DNA of 64,000 bases, taken from Trochalopteron elliotii. Taxonomy: Eukaryota; Chordata; Aves; Passeriformes; Leiothrichidae. Below the pieces are notes generated by a model. It saw only the letters and a list, made by a program, of their open reading frames with translations, made no database searches and was not told the origin of the DNA. A program made the position numbers and the translations under genes. Shown piece by piece: positions 1 to 13,286 of this stretch. Each line of letters begins with the position of its first letter. Position 1 is the stretch's first letter. The stretch spans positions 6,741,652 through 6,805,651 of the forward strand of contig JANPWX010000008.1 in assembly GCA_024734555.1 (NCBI GenBank). Reading direction: 5' to 3'.

Positions 1-1479
1 GAAAATATTTATACAGACTGACTTAAGGCAAAAGAACTTTTGATGTGAATATTTTTTTTTTGAATGAGATTACGCTCATTTTTAAGAGCAAAAAGTGGAA
101 AAGGTGGGGATGCTCAGTTGTATGCCTTTTGTGCTGACAACTTGCTGATGTTTTGCAGCAAATTGGGCTCTTCACTTTGTTGTCTTGCACTTCAGGGCAA
201 CATTTATTCCCTGGGAGAGCCAAGGCTGCTGTTTTTGCCCAAAGAAGACAAAAATTATTGGACTGTGTTGTTATAAAGCTACACAAGTGTAGCTACAGTT
301 CACCTCAGTGCCTTGTTTCTTCAAAACTTCATTTTTAAGGGGTATGAATACCTGGTCCTACACAAAAATTTTATGGAAGCAGCAGAAATTTTGATGCAGC
401 ATTTGTTGATTGTGTTGCAATGAACAGAAAACTGAAACCACATTCTGCAAATTACCTGCTGTGTGATGTCTTTATGTTTTAATGGTCTTCTCTTCAAAAG
501 TCCTTTTACAGTATTGCTTCAGTTGGAAAGAACAAATAGGCTATTTATTAAGTGTGCAGTCAGCAGCATTTCAGCTAATAATGAATAAGTGCTTACAATA
601 ATCTATCAACAGTAAAGGATTTTTTTAGAGTCTTGTATGATCTTCCTGTCTGCTCCCTGGAGTCTGAAATATTTATTGCTTGGAAACAAAGACCCTTAGA
701 GTCAAAGGTAAGCAACGGCATGCTGAAAGAGCAAGAGCATGCCTGTAAACAGGAATATGGTGGAGAGTTAATAATGGACCTCTAGAGGGGCCCACTGTAC
801 ATTCAGTCTTCTTTTCCCACCCCATCCCTTCTTCTAAGCTAGGAGGCAGTTCCCTCTGGCCACATTCATAAACAGTGAGTTCATGCATAATCATATATTT
901 TACATGCACTCATTAATGTGCAAGGAGTGCAGTGCTCTTATGTACTTTTTTTTCACCAAATAAATAGCATTTGGTTCTGCAGTTGAAGTATATTGTTAAT
1001 TACTCGGGGTAGATTCAATGTTCAGTGAGGTTGGACCCTTAAATGGTGCTTGGGTGAAAACTGTTCTTAAACATGTAAAGCCCTTATGACAGCATGGCCC
1101 ATCCATGTAGTAGAGCAGTGGTTGTGCAGAGAGTGGCCTTTTTTGTGTCGTAGTTCTTCAGATGAGACAGACATTATGGATGGGCATATTTAAGAAAATA
1201 ACAAATTAAAATCTGAATTGGTCTGTATTCCATCAACTTCCTGAGCATGGCCTGGTTTGGGAGTAGTATTCTCCAGTTTAGTAGTTGCCGCTGCTTCCTG
1301 CTCCTCCTCCTCCAACTGAAGGCACAAAAGGCAAAGATCATGGGTTGAGGTAAGAACAAGTTACTGGAAACAGCAATGAGATATGAAAACAAACAGTAAC
1401 AACATTAATAACAAAGGTATGATACAAGGAAATGATTTACACGTAAAATAAACCAAAAATGGACCATTTTACCCATCAT
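1..1479. other. AT-rich non-coding stretch
   Basis: No exon, RNA gene or repeat family is recognised here. The open frames are short, overlap on both strands and have no familiar protein motif. The sequence is ordinary AT-rich avian-type intergenic or intronic DNA. Confidence 0.6.
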
Positions 1480-1643
1480 GCTTTTTCTTTGTGGAGGGAA
1501 CACCCTTCTCCCTGGAAGTGGGAGTCCCTTACTTCTGCCCCTGACGATGAGGTGAGATTGTACCAAATAACATCCCAGCCTTAGCCATGCTCCCCTCCTG
1601 GCTACTGGGAAAAATTAACCCTCTCCTGGCCAAAACTAGGACA
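1480..1643 (-). mobile_element. Partial endogenous retrovirus LTR (songbird type)
   Basis: Read on the minus strand from 1643, the segment begins TGTCCTAGTTTTGGCCAG and continues into a GTTAATTTTTCCCAGTAGC block. From memory this is the 5' start (TG terminus) of an LTR family that is abundant in songbird genomes and usually placed with ERVL-like elements. Only the first part of the LTR is recognisable; the lower-coordinate boundary is uncertain. No internal retroviral coding sequence, primer-binding site or second LTR is seen nearby, so this is a decayed solo-LTR fragment. The family assignment is recall, not a search result. Confidence 0.5.
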
Positions 1644-4130
1644 GAGCAAAAGCTAATTTTGTAACTAAAAGTTACAGTGCAGGATTCATGAAACTCCAGG
1701 CCAACTTGAAAAATCCAAATTTTATTTTACTTTGAATTGCCTACAGATAAATTCTTTAAGCTGAATAGAATTCACTTTGATGAGTGAAGAGTATTAGAAT
1801 GGCTCATAATGCAAGAATTAATGGAATATGATAGAGTATTCATTGTGATTTTTGGCACTTGTGTAGAGTTTCAAATAGGCATTATGAAGGAGGAGAAAAA
1901 AAATTTGCTGTTTTGTGGTTTCTTAAAATGCATTCCTTCTGGCATTTGAAATACTATTTTTTTTAAGGTATGTTTGATTAAAATAATTTCACAGTCACCA
2001 CTGACAGCACTGTGAGATTATCTGCCTTGCACACCTAAATAAAAGTGAAATCAGTGCTGCTGTTAAAAATGACGTTTGTACTTGTCAAACCTGACAAGGA
2101 GGAGATAACACGTTAGCTAAAGAGATCAGAGAGTATAATCAAGAACAGACTCATCACTTAGGTTTATGGGGAAGAAGCAACCAGAACCCAGGAAACCCAG
2201 AATCACAGGAACCTGAAGTCCAGATTTCACAAATCTTGACTTAGGTTTTCATTTTCCAGAAACAGAACAATGTGTGCAGCCGTGTGCGATTTGCTGCCTG
2301 TAGTCTATTTCCCCCTAAATTATTTTGCTGGAATCATAAAACTTTGTTACTTGAAGGAATGTGGAGAATCCTGTGGTCTTTATAAGTAAAGGGACCTTTT
2401 GTGGTTTTAGTATTTCCTCTTCACTTTTACAAGCCAGTTTTCTTCAGTGATAGTCATTCTCTTTGTTCTGTATTTAATCAGTATCTGAGGTGTTTGTTAA
2501 GAATGCTTTAAACTTTGAAAGTAACTGGTGATATTTTAGTTATGACTGATCTCATAATTTTGAGCTTGGGAGGAAAATTTAAGGAAACATTTTTTAAAGG
2601 AAGATTACACTTTAATTACTGCTTGCAATGCAGGTGGAATTAAAACTTTTGAACATATGCTGTACTGAATTTCTAGAAAGGAGTTTGCCTTTATGGACTT
2701 CTATCCATATTCTAACCAAATTTTTTACATGGATTTGTATTAGGTACATAGATGATTCCATATGTGTGTGTGAGTGTGTATCTAAACACTTACAAGGGTG
2801 ATTGCCTGCTTTCTTTTGCTGGTTTAGGGGAAGATGTGCAAAAAACCAAGGACCTGCTCCAGAGAGTCCTTCCATGGCAGCAACTCCTTTTCTTCTGTTA
2901 GCACACATTCCTTTGGGAATACATACAAAGAAATACATGTATTGCTAGAGGAATACATGGAGGAATGTATCATCTAAATTTAGAGTGTTGAAAATTCTCT
3001 GCTAATTAATGACTTCACACATTCGTTCTCCCACTGAAAGTCTGCAACAACTCATTCTGCCCTTCTACCTTTTCTCCCCCACTCTCAGCAGTTTTCCAGG
3101 TGTTTGTTCATATGGACAGCTTTTAAACCTGCATGAAACATTAGGAAACAGTGACATCTATGAAAAATAAAACTGACATCATTAACAGGATCAGTTTGCC
3201 TTTACTGCTCAGTCATTTAATCCTGTAAATACTGGCATTACGGACTGGGTTTTTTCAGTGAAAAAGAAATGCCACTTGATTTATTTTCACTGTAAGAACT
3301 CACCATACTCTGCATTGTTGTGAAACCAGCTCTTTGTGATGACAGATCTCCTAATTTTATCAGACAATCAAAGATGTTGTGATGCAGAGAAGTATCAAAG
3401 GGGCAAGGTACCAGTAAAAGCTTTTTTTTTTTTGACTCTACAATAAATGTCACACTGGTGCTTAGGTTATGTGGTTCAAGTTGTTTACTGACCTTTTATA
3501 TGAAGTAATTCAAGAAGGTGGCATTCTGAGCAAGTCACCTATAGGTGTGTCTCCTTTGTGTTAGCTGCCTTGTGCTGTAGCTGTGTCTTCTATTGCTTAT
3601 GGCATTTCTGAATAGGGAAGCACAGTGATATGGCTGGAAGATTACTCTTGATTTACTCTCTGATTAAACAACTAAATTAGTTTTAGATTTTAAAAATGAA
3701 TACTGCATATTTTGACTAACTTTGTTTTCAAAGATTGGTGTCTCAAATAAGTGTCAGCTGAGTGAGGAAATGAGAAACATTATTATACTAAACAATCACT
3801 AGGGCATTGGCCTGCAGTTCATCAGTATTAAGAGATGAGGAAGGAATTTTTGTTAAGTGTAACAAGTTGTCATGCTGTAAAGTGTGTTAAAAACTATTCT
3901 TTGGGCTTGACCTCAGGCAGTAAAAGCTCAGGTATGCACTGGCATCTTTTCCCACAGTTCACTAAAAAGGTTTTTGACTAGACCTACAGACCTACTATCT
4001 CCTGCTCTGACTTCAGCCTTCCAAGATTTTGCAGGTTGTTATTAGTGACCCAAGTGTTGTCTTAACCCTGCTTTCCTTATTCCTTAGTGAAGACCAACAT
4101 CCGTCCAATCCCTCACAGCATTTGCATGCC

Positions 4131-4180
4131 TGTAAGAATAATTCAGTAATATTCTTACAATTCTCTAAATTGTAAGAATA
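4131..4180. repeat. Three-arm inverted/direct repeat
   Basis: The arm at 4150-4162 (TATTCTTACAATT) is the exact reverse complement of 4168-4180, a perfect 13-bp stem with a 5-nt loop. Its first ten bases also pair exactly with 4131-4140 (TGTAAGAATA), giving an alternative 10-bp stem with a 9-nt loop. The outer arms are direct repeats of each other. The two hairpins are mutually exclusive. Function is unknown. Confidence 0.9.
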
Positions 4181-7100
4181 ACTCAATGTCTTTAAATTCT
4201 TTGGATTTCCTAAAAGCACGCTGAAGCCATCTTGTGTGTCTGCACAGCTGACAAACTTTCCTGCTGTGCAGAGTAGGCTGTGATGAAGACTGAGGACTCA
4301 AGTCAGAATGACCACAATTTCACATACATTGCATTTGAAAATGTGCTGGCCTAGATGACAGATGTTGCTATTCTTGTGTGGTTAATATAGGTTTGTCTAA
4401 GCTTTAGCTACATTTTGAAAACCCTCAGAGGCACTTATTTTCTTATTTTTCTTGGCTGGAAGAAAGGTAACACTACAGAATGTTATAGAATTTGCAGCTC
4501 CAGTCATCTGCTCAGCTCACTCAAAGTTTCGTTTATTAAGAAGGGAAGACAAGAAAAATTTCTGAAGGATTTCTGTCTCACCTTAAAGGGGAGTGTAAGC
4601 CATCTTTTACAGGGCGACACACAATAGTTGATTCCAATATATACATCTTCAGTTAACTTCCTTCTTTAAACTAGGAAATGTAGATACTGCCTATACAGAT
4701 AAAACTTAGTTCTGTGATGTTTTTATAGGATACCTTAAACTTCTAATTTTGGGTGAACTTCAGAGGTTAGGAGAAAAAAAAATCTAGAGTCAGGAAGTAG
4801 AAATAGACTCGAAATAATTCAAATTATCTATCATTTAATGATCTATTTACATACAATACTGGGATGTTGGATGCTGGCAGTATGCTTCTGTAATGCAACA
4901 GAAGCCCTCAGATGGGTATTGACCACTGAAAAACTGGAAGAAAATTCTGGTCATGGTGTACCATATTAGTCTTGTACTTTACACTTCCTTGCCAGAGAGA
5001 CTAAATTCTGAAAAAAATCTTTCTTATACAACATTGAAGTCAAATGATTTAAGCTCCTTGTGATTAATACTGGAGGTATCTTATGTGAAAATGGTCAATA
5101 GAGAGATAGAAAAACAAGTCTACTGTTAGTAGGACTTTGGACAGCTTTGGCTCTGCAAGGCTCACGGGTTTCTTGAGCCTGTGGGATGAACTCATAATCT
5201 GCATTTGGCTTTTAGCATCTACTTTTTTTCCCCTATTTGGCAGGAATATCCAGGGAAGAAGTCTTCATTTAATTGAGGATAAAATTCACTTATTCATTAT
5301 ATGGAATAGAAACACAGTGTGCATGAAGACACAGATGGAGATTTTCATAAAGTAATGGAATTTTATGTAAGGTGTTTGAGCGTTTGTTGAGACACAATAT
5401 TTTAAGGTAGTTTTCAAAAGATTTAAAAATAATCTTGCAGACCTTTAAAGCTATTTTGTGGTTTTAGAACTTTTGGCTTGATTCACTGTATCATAACTGA
5501 TGTAATGAAAGAAAACAGAATAAGATGCTTTTAAAAATACACAGAATATTTGAAATATTTTTCAGTATTTAAACTGGTTTATAGTTGCAGAAATCCAGGC
5601 TTCTGGGCACAATTTGGATTTTAGTGTCTGCTACAATCTTTCACTTTTATAGCATTACTGGAAATAATTTTTCCTTACTGCTGGATGCATTCCTTTCTTT
5701 CCAAATAACTTAAATCTTTCACACTACTGGTTTTTCTTTTTCAAGTTACTCATTGAGCAGGTTTTTTCTTTCTTTAAGTTAGACAAGGTGATTATGAAAC
5801 TTTGCTATTATTCATCTTGCTAAAAGGTCATTTTGGAACTGTATTGGTCCATACTGTTCAATTACCATTCTGTGTCCCATGGGGATTATCTTCTATAACT
5901 TCAACAGCCTTGTAAAATTTATGATCATGTTGGCTTATTTCAAGTAAGCCTGTTACCTCTGATTAGTATTAGTGTTAGTTCTAGATTTAGGGCTACCCAG
6001 ATTACATTTTAAGAGTCTGACTTTAAGTGATGTAGCAACAACTGTCTCATTACCAAATTGCAATTGCTGGCTATGCAAAATGCAAGCAAAAAAAGCAGCA
6101 GTAATAATGCAGTTATAAATTCACATTTTTTTCCTGAGCTATTCTTTTACAAACTGCAGGCTGTGATTGAGCTAAACCTTGCACATGTTTAATTTTGGAT
6201 GTCATGGTTGGTGCCATTGACTTCAGTGATCAAAGTAGGAAAAGCCCTACTAGTTTCCTAGTATGAAAAGACCTAAAAATGCACAGTTGGCATTTACTGC
6301 AAAGCTCTCATGGTCCTGAAAATTTTGTTGAAGGATTTCAGAAACTTAGAAAACATTAGGGTGACCTAAATTAGTGTCTAATTCTTCTATATTATGCACA
6401 CTTCAGCTGTGAGATTTTAATGTAAGTTACTGTTTCTAACACTGGGATGCTGCCTGTGAATTTTAAGAGGTTCTGTTGACATTCTGTTAAAAAACTAGGC
6501 TCTTTTTCTTGCATTTCTGACTACCACTGCTCTTTCTCCTTTGCTTTCCTCCAGAAGTCATCCTCTGAGTGCTGTCAGACTTACCAGCACACTAAGTTTA
6601 TGTTTTTTGTCAGCACAAATGATACAGTGTCCTTGTATCATTTCATGTCGTGATGCTGGCCTTCTGTGCTGTCACCTGTGCAGTAACTCCTCTGTGTGTG
6701 CAATGCCAAAAAAACCACATGGTTATAAACCTAACCTTCACTGACAGCCATGGTTGTGGTATCCTCCTCTCGCTCTTGTTTATGTGTCTTCTTTTGCTTC
6801 TTTTTGTGTGGCATGGTAGTAATGGGGTATGGTAAAGTGATGTTGTAGATTTATTTACAGAAGTACAGGAATGTGCATGTTTCATTGAAACTATGGGCTT
6901 CTCCTGAAAATTTAAAAAATCTAAGATAATTCCCTGTTTTAAAGGTGTAGATGTCCAAGAATAAGTTTTTGACATTATGTTACGCATAAAGCTATGATAA
7001 GTACTTCATTTTCTTGCTCAGTTTTATGAAACCACTCTGGTTTCTGTTTTTTGCAGGGATTTATTCATGGCAGCTTAAAGGTTTGATGGAATGATGTTAT

Positions 7101-8747
7101 GAAACTGTCACGTACATGATTGAGGATGAGAGCTATGTGTAGGAGCTTTATGACTGAGAAACTTGTAATGAGTAAATTAGTTACACTTTGCATCTGGCAC
7201 TTCACCAAGGCTTAGCAATTACCCATGTCATCCAAATGTATTTTCATTTAAATACAAAAGTTTTCTGCGGCATCAGTGACAAGCTTCTAAACCAAGGATT
7301 TATAAACTGTCCATTTAAACAAAGTCAGCTTCAGTAGTGGTGTGTTACTAATGATCATCTTAGTTTTTCAAGCTGCACAGTAAAGATAAATAAATAGTAT
7401 GAAAGGAGAGCCTTAACGATGTGCACAAGGTACTAAAAGCATTTCCAAGAGCTGTTGTTGATGAAAATAGTGGAAGGAAAGCAGTAAGACTTAACATATA
7501 TTTCAATACAGATGCAGGAGATGAAGTTTCTCTTTTGTTACAAAGTTGCTATTAAAACTTCTTCAGCTTGGCAGAGCTGCAAAAGGATGAAAAAGCACTG
7601 ACCACAACCTCAGTGGTAACCTCAAAGGTGTGCAGGGATGCTGGCCATGGGATACCAGGCTGTGCATCTAATCACACAGGTTCGATGGTCCTGGAATCTA
7701 TGTATCAATATTATCCTGACAAGGAAAATTTCATGGTCATAGGCTTTCTTAAAAAGAAACTGATTTTAAGATGAACTCCTGTAGCTCTTAATGCAGTTAT
7801 GATAAGGTTTACATGTTACTTGGGCAAACCTCCCAGTGATGCCATCCAACGTATTGATGAAAGGCAGGACATTTATCTGCCTTTGTGGTGCCTGCTCACA
7901 GTGTACACTGAGGGCATGCAGCAAATACATATTTGTTTGTGCTGATCTTGCCATCTTCTTTTCAATTTCCCTTACTTTTCTGTTTCAACCTACCCGTATC
8001 ATAACAGCCCAGTTTCTCAGTGGGTTTACAGAGATGTAATTCTGTTTTATGTTTTTCTGATTTTTAAACTTTGAAACTTTCATTTATTGCAGGGCACGAT
8101 TGTGGGTTCCTGCCACCGGTGATGTCTCATGCTTACTGTCATACTGTGCATAATTATTACATATGAATTGGGATACCTAGCACCTGACCACTGACAGAAG
8201 TTTTGAGACACAGCATTAATATTTATTCTTCATCCCTTTCTGAGTACCTATAGAATCTTGATGCTGTTGTGTGAATTCTGTGGCAGACTCACACTTTATT
8301 CAATTTGAAAAACTTGTTTTATAGAAAACATCTTTGCAGAATTTTTTGACATCCATGTTTCCTGGGAATGAAATTCTATAATTATAGCTGGATGTGCCAC
8401 TCTAAAGGGAGCTGAAACAAAAGTGCTTCCTCCTTTCCTCCTTGTTTCCTCCCCCATTTTTCCACCTGTTTGCAAAAAGCTGTCATTTTTTCTGTCTTTT
8501 TTTTCCTCATATGAGCCTCATAATTACCCTTCTGTGCAGGAAAGGCCTGCAGCATCTGTAAAGCTGGCAGCAGGATGGTATTTCCAGGCAGGAGGGGTGG
8601 GGAGCCCATCCATGGCTTTGTCTGGGCAGCTGAGAACTCCATCTGAGCCGTGCTGCGGTGTACATTGACACCGACCTGTGCCATCAGCAAGGAAAGCCCT
8701 GAGCAAGTGTTGGGGCCAGTATTTATAGACAGCTACGTAGCAGTCCG

Positions 8748-8775
8748 GGAGAGAGAGACAGAGAGGGAGGGTGAG
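8748..8775 (+). repeat. Short GA-rich purine tract
   Basis: An imperfect GAGAGA/GGGAGG run interrupted by single C and T bases. It is simple sequence with no family assignment. Confidence 0.7.
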
Positions 8776-8868
8776 AAAAATCTTGGGTGAACTGAGGGCA
8801 GTTTTATTTCAGGTTTCTGTTATTTAAGCAACATTAAATAAAACCCCCGTGCCTCCGTGTCCTCTATG

Positions 8869-8892
8869 AATTGTAGCAGTCCAGCTACAATT
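8869..8892. repeat. Perfect 9-bp hairpin
   Basis: AATTGTAGC at 8869-8877 is the exact reverse complement of 8884-8892, separated by a 6-nt loop. No U-tract or RNA-gene signal surrounds it. Confidence 0.85.
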
Positions 8893-11739
8893 ATGACCAG
8901 GTGGATGCTACAGATTTAAAACAAGACATTTGAGGGTATGTAATGGATTTAGGGTCACTTTTACCTCTGGTAAAAGCTCACTGCCCTTCAAGGACGCTGC
9001 ATCAAGAGCTTGGTATTGTGACTGAAGTGTGGTGCTGCCTTTGTGTAAAGATGTTCTGCATGTGGGGAGTTTGCATACAGTTACAGAGGAGTGATGTGTA
9101 GTTTCTTCATTTAGCAACAGGCTTGAAAAGGTCAGTCAGCACACTGACTTCACACTTCCACTACTGAGAGTAGTGTGGGTCATTTAAAATACTGTCTCAT
9201 AGTAACGTCTAGGTTGTGGCTTAAAGCTTCTGTTTCTTGGTGTATAGCTGTTTTTATGCATGGAAGGACTGCTGCCCTATGTGCACTGCTTTTAGCAGCA
9301 GAAAACAAGGAAAAAAAGTTTGGCTCAGTCTTCTGTCTTTTGTTGTATTAGCAATCAGAGTCAACACTCGGTCTTTCTCTGAGGAGCAGGACAGTAGTTA
9401 ATGGATGTTCTTACATACTTCTGTTTAATAAATGAATAATTTTTAAAAAGGTGGGGAGTCGAGTGGGTTATTAGGAGAGAAAAATTCCCCTTCCTTCATG
9501 AATTGGTCAAGGAGACATAGAACACGCACCCCTGCAGGATATTCCCTGATAACAGAGGAAATGATTGTTTACAGCAAACTGTTATAACCAAAGTGAAAGA
9601 GATTCTTCCTCTCCTAGCTTCACAAAAGCAGCTCCCTACAGGTTTTGAAAAATGAACCTTTTTCCATTACTCACAGTATCTTTTTCAACAGCCTCCTCAA
9701 TACATACAGGCTGGTGAGTTCATTAGTCTTCTTTGTTTGCGTATTCTAGGGTGTAATTTTAAAAGCCAGGTTACCTAAAAAGGGGAGAATTCTTCTAAAA
9801 CTCTCTCCTGGCAGCAACATGTGAAATCTGTACAATTCAACATTGATGTTTACTATGGTTAGTTCAGAGAAGATTAATGTGTTGCTTAAAGAACACAGCG
9901 TTTCCCTGAATGAAATTTATCAGTTGACAGCCCTGGAATTACTTCTTTAAGTTAAGAAAATATAGACTTTGGCACTGGTTGAAGATTTTTGGGGGTGAGT
10001 GGGAGGGTGGCTTGCAACTTCAGAGGGTGTTAGACACATACTGAATACGTGTTGAAAACAAAAGTCTGTTGAAATAACTTTAAGCTTGAGGCTTAGACTA
10101 ACAAATAAAAGGAAATGCAAGACAGAGCCCACGTTAGATCCTTAGCTGTACTTGTTAACACCAATGTTTTGCACGCATGGAGTGCATAACATAAGCACCT
10201 ATCCACCATGTAAGATTTAGCAAGTAAATGACAAGAACAGTGGTCTTTTCCAGATAAGTAAAGCAGGCTATACAAGAACCTGTAGAAAACCATGTCTGTA
10301 TTTAAAGATCATGATGATAAAGATCATTATTTCCTAGGTGTATCACTTAGTTCACATTTTGGTTAGACACTGTTATCAATAGAAACATTTAAAAAAATAC
10401 ATTGGGAAATGCAACAGGGGAGACAGGAATGTACATTAAATGGACAATTAACATGAATAAAACTGATCTGCTGAGAAATCCTCTCATTACAGAGCTATTC
10501 TGGTACATGGACACTGGAAAAAAAAATAAAGAATCAACTGCCTTATAACTAGTGAATTTCATAGAGGACAGCACTATCACATCTCTTCGAGGTTTATAAA
10601 TAAATGATAAATGCAAGATGAAACCTCCTATTTTTTTCTTCTTCCTTACCCAAATTTATCTGTGCTTCTGTTTGAAGGTTATGTGGATCTTCTTTGTCTA
10701 GTATCTTGGCCAAAATGCAACTACTAAGGAATAAGAGAAAGTTACTGAAAAGTGACTTAGCATCGTGTATTTGGACACAGCAGATTATAAGGCATCAGTC
10801 CACATCCTCAGAGTTTCATTGTTGTTACTGTACATCCCTCAGTCACAGCCTGGACAGGTTTTACTATTCCTGTATTTTACTCCTACTGTTACTTTTGCTA
10901 CTGTAGGCATAGAATTGATGCCCCATTGCTGAACCTGCATGGTCTTTACAGAGCATTAACTGTTCTCCAGTAGCTGAGGTAGAACATGAGCTGTGTGCAC
11001 ATCACTGCCCTGGGTAAATGTGTCTTACCTGTTGGCAACAGGTAAAAAACGTCTCTCATTTAAAACCAGGGACCATAAAGGGCAAGTGTGAACAGTATTG
11101 CAGAGTAGCTAGTGCAGCATGGTATCTGTTGGGCCTTACAGTGAGATAGGTTGTTTGTTTACCCATATAATTTAGTAAAATACTTAGTATTTTGCAAATC
11201 TAAGGGACATTTAAGGAAAAATGTGGAGAAAGTGTCAGGACTATAGATATTGCTGTTCCAGGGAAGGGAATAGCCTCTGGGCTGAATTCGACCTTTTCAC
11301 GAGGATGTTGATATAACCATGTATGAGCTCTGTAGGTAATTTTTTGTTCTTTGTGATGGAGTTTTCTTGACCCTTCCTAAGCCCCACAGAGAGATGCTTT
11401 AATGGCACATTAACCTACTGATCAGTGAACTCTGTGCTAATGGGTCACGCTTGAGGCAGAGGTTTTCTCTCTGATTGCTGGGATTATCCATGGAAAGTCC
11501 AATTAACTGCTGGGACTGGGGTGAGAAAAGTCACACGCTGCCTCTTCAGCATTGTGTCTGAAGGAGTTGTAACAGCATTGGGTCTTGCAGGGGTAATGTT
11601 GGGGCTTTTTGACTGTTGTGGACATGCCTGAGAGGGCTGCCAGTGGTTACCTGCTAGGATAGGAACTCCCAGGGTGAGTGATGCTGTAGTCATCTTCCAG
11701 AGGTTTTAAAAGACAAATAGCTAGGAAGGCTTCACTGTA

Positions 11740-12015
11740 GCCCTGGTTTCGTGCCTAAGATGTTTTGGTTTTCTAAAATTCTTTTCCCAGAGAATTTTCT
11801 GTAAACAAGAGGAATTTTTTTGTAACTGTACTATCTTTTCCCTAGGGGGGACTTCTTCGTGATGCCCCTCTGGTCTGACCAGTGTGATTGAAGAAGTTTG
11901 TCTTTGTATCACCAATCGAATTGGTCTGTATAGAATAGCATAAAAGAGAGACACATCCCAAAAATAAAGGAGTCATTTTCAGCCTTCTGAAGTCAGAGTC
12001 TGTGTCATTGTGGTG
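11740..12015 (+). mobile_element. Probable solo LTR remnant of an endogenous retrovirus
   Basis: The right part has the order expected of a retroviral promoter and polyadenylation region: a TATA-like CATAAAAG at 11939-11946, a polyadenylation signal AATAAA at 11963-11968 about 22 bases later, then a GT-rich stretch ending near 12015. The sequence around ATTGGTCTGTATAGAATAG and GGAGTCATTTTCAGCC resembles, from memory, avian ERV LTRs with a short R region. The 5' boundary is a guess; clear TG...CA ends and a target-site duplication were not found. No gag, pol or env sequence lies next to it, so this is an old solo LTR. It could in principle still act as a promoter or polyadenylation site. Confidence 0.5.
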
Positions 12016-12432
12016 TACAACAGCATCACTTCACGGCAAAGGACAGTAGGATGAACATTTTTACTATGCCTCTTCCCACTTTAGTAATGGAGCAGAAGCA
12101 GAGAGACAAAAATACATTAGTGGTCATGGCTGTTTTTCTTCGCAGCCATGCTGTGTTTGGGGTTGGATGTGGCTTATCTTTGGTCTTTTTGAATGTCGAA
12201 AGTCAGCCTGCCCCTTTCTAAGTCATTTTGGACCTTGAAACTCATTGTACAGTTTCAGCTTTAGGAAATGCATTTCCAGGGATGGTATGCAGCAGGTTGC
12301 TTTTTTTCATGCTATGCTGCCTTGCTATTTATCTTGCTCTCATGTTGTATTTGAGAAGTCCCCATCAGAACTCAGTAACCAGGTTGACACAAAAGCTCTG
12401 CTTTCCTAGGGGAAATGAGATTATGGCATAGT

Positions 12433-12502
12433 CAAAGAAAAAAAAAAAAAGGAAAAAAAAGTTTGTGAAAAAAGTAAGTATTTTTCTCAAAAAAAAAAAA
12501 AA
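12433..12502 (+). repeat. A-rich tract with two long A runs
   Basis: Thirteen A residues at 12438-12450 and fourteen at 12489-12502 are separated by mixed A/G/T sequence. Encoded poly-lysine or poly-phenylalanine frames across it are artefacts of the composition. Confidence 0.9.
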
Positions 12503-13206
12503 GGCATGCATATGTACATATAAAGGTAACTTCATAAAAATAGGTGCATGCCTTGGTTGAAGGTAGTATTTTGGTGTCCTTACACTGCACAAATGATAGG
12601 TAGTCCTTGGGGAGTTTGGTGATTTATCAGGGTGGGGAGAGGGCTGAGCATGATTTCTGACATTATTCCTAAAGATTGTGTGCCAGTAGCAACTTAGCTT
12701 GTAACACATCAATTTTGAAGAAAATGTATTTTGGAAAAGTGTCTTAGATCTGAGAATGCTGTTATAGTCTGGATCAGAATCACAAAGACCATTACATTAA
12801 CAAGACAATACCTGATGCAGAGAGCACATGTGTGAGTTGTGAAGGGTTTAAGTTGAATCTCATGAGTTTGTCTGATTCAGGTCAGAGATGTGGGGCTTCA
12901 TTTCCCACACTGAGCACTTCAAGCCTCTCCACGTGTGGCTATTTCTCTTTGTATGTATGCTGAGATGTTTATTGTACCACAGACTCTGACCTGGATCTCC
13001 ATTGGAGGTGGCACTTCCAATGTCTGGGCTATTGACTCATTCTATGTTTTGTGATCTGTCTTAAGAAATACTAATTTCCATGTGAAAATTCTACAATTCA
13101 GAGCAGGGTATTGGGTATTCTTTTTTTCCCTCCATGATTTTTGAGGAAATCCTTTTGAAATATCTTGGTTTCAAGAGATTGAAGAGTAAAACACGTTTGG
13201 GTTTGG

Positions 13207-13286
13207 AGGTTTTTTGTTTGTTTGTTTTTCTTGCTTTTGTTTGGTTGGGAGTTTTTGTTTGTTTTTTAATATTCTTTTCCATTCAG
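13207..13286 (+). repeat. GTTT-rich low-complexity tract
   Basis: Irregular repeats of GTTT and TTTG units with T runs. No mobile-element ends are visible. Confidence 0.75.

Larger units (their letters stand above)
1644..11739. other. Non-coding stretch, about 10 kb
   Basis: No coding exon or RNA gene is recognised. The block holds simple tracts, the inverted repeats listed separately at 4131-4180 and 8869-8892, and scattered short open frames that look like chance. It may be intergenic DNA or an intron of a gene lying outside the window. Confidence 0.55.

Noticed and set aside
8690..8800. TATTTATAG box followed by a GA tract as a possible promoter
   Set aside because: There is no CpG island, exon, donor site or LTR arrangement around it.
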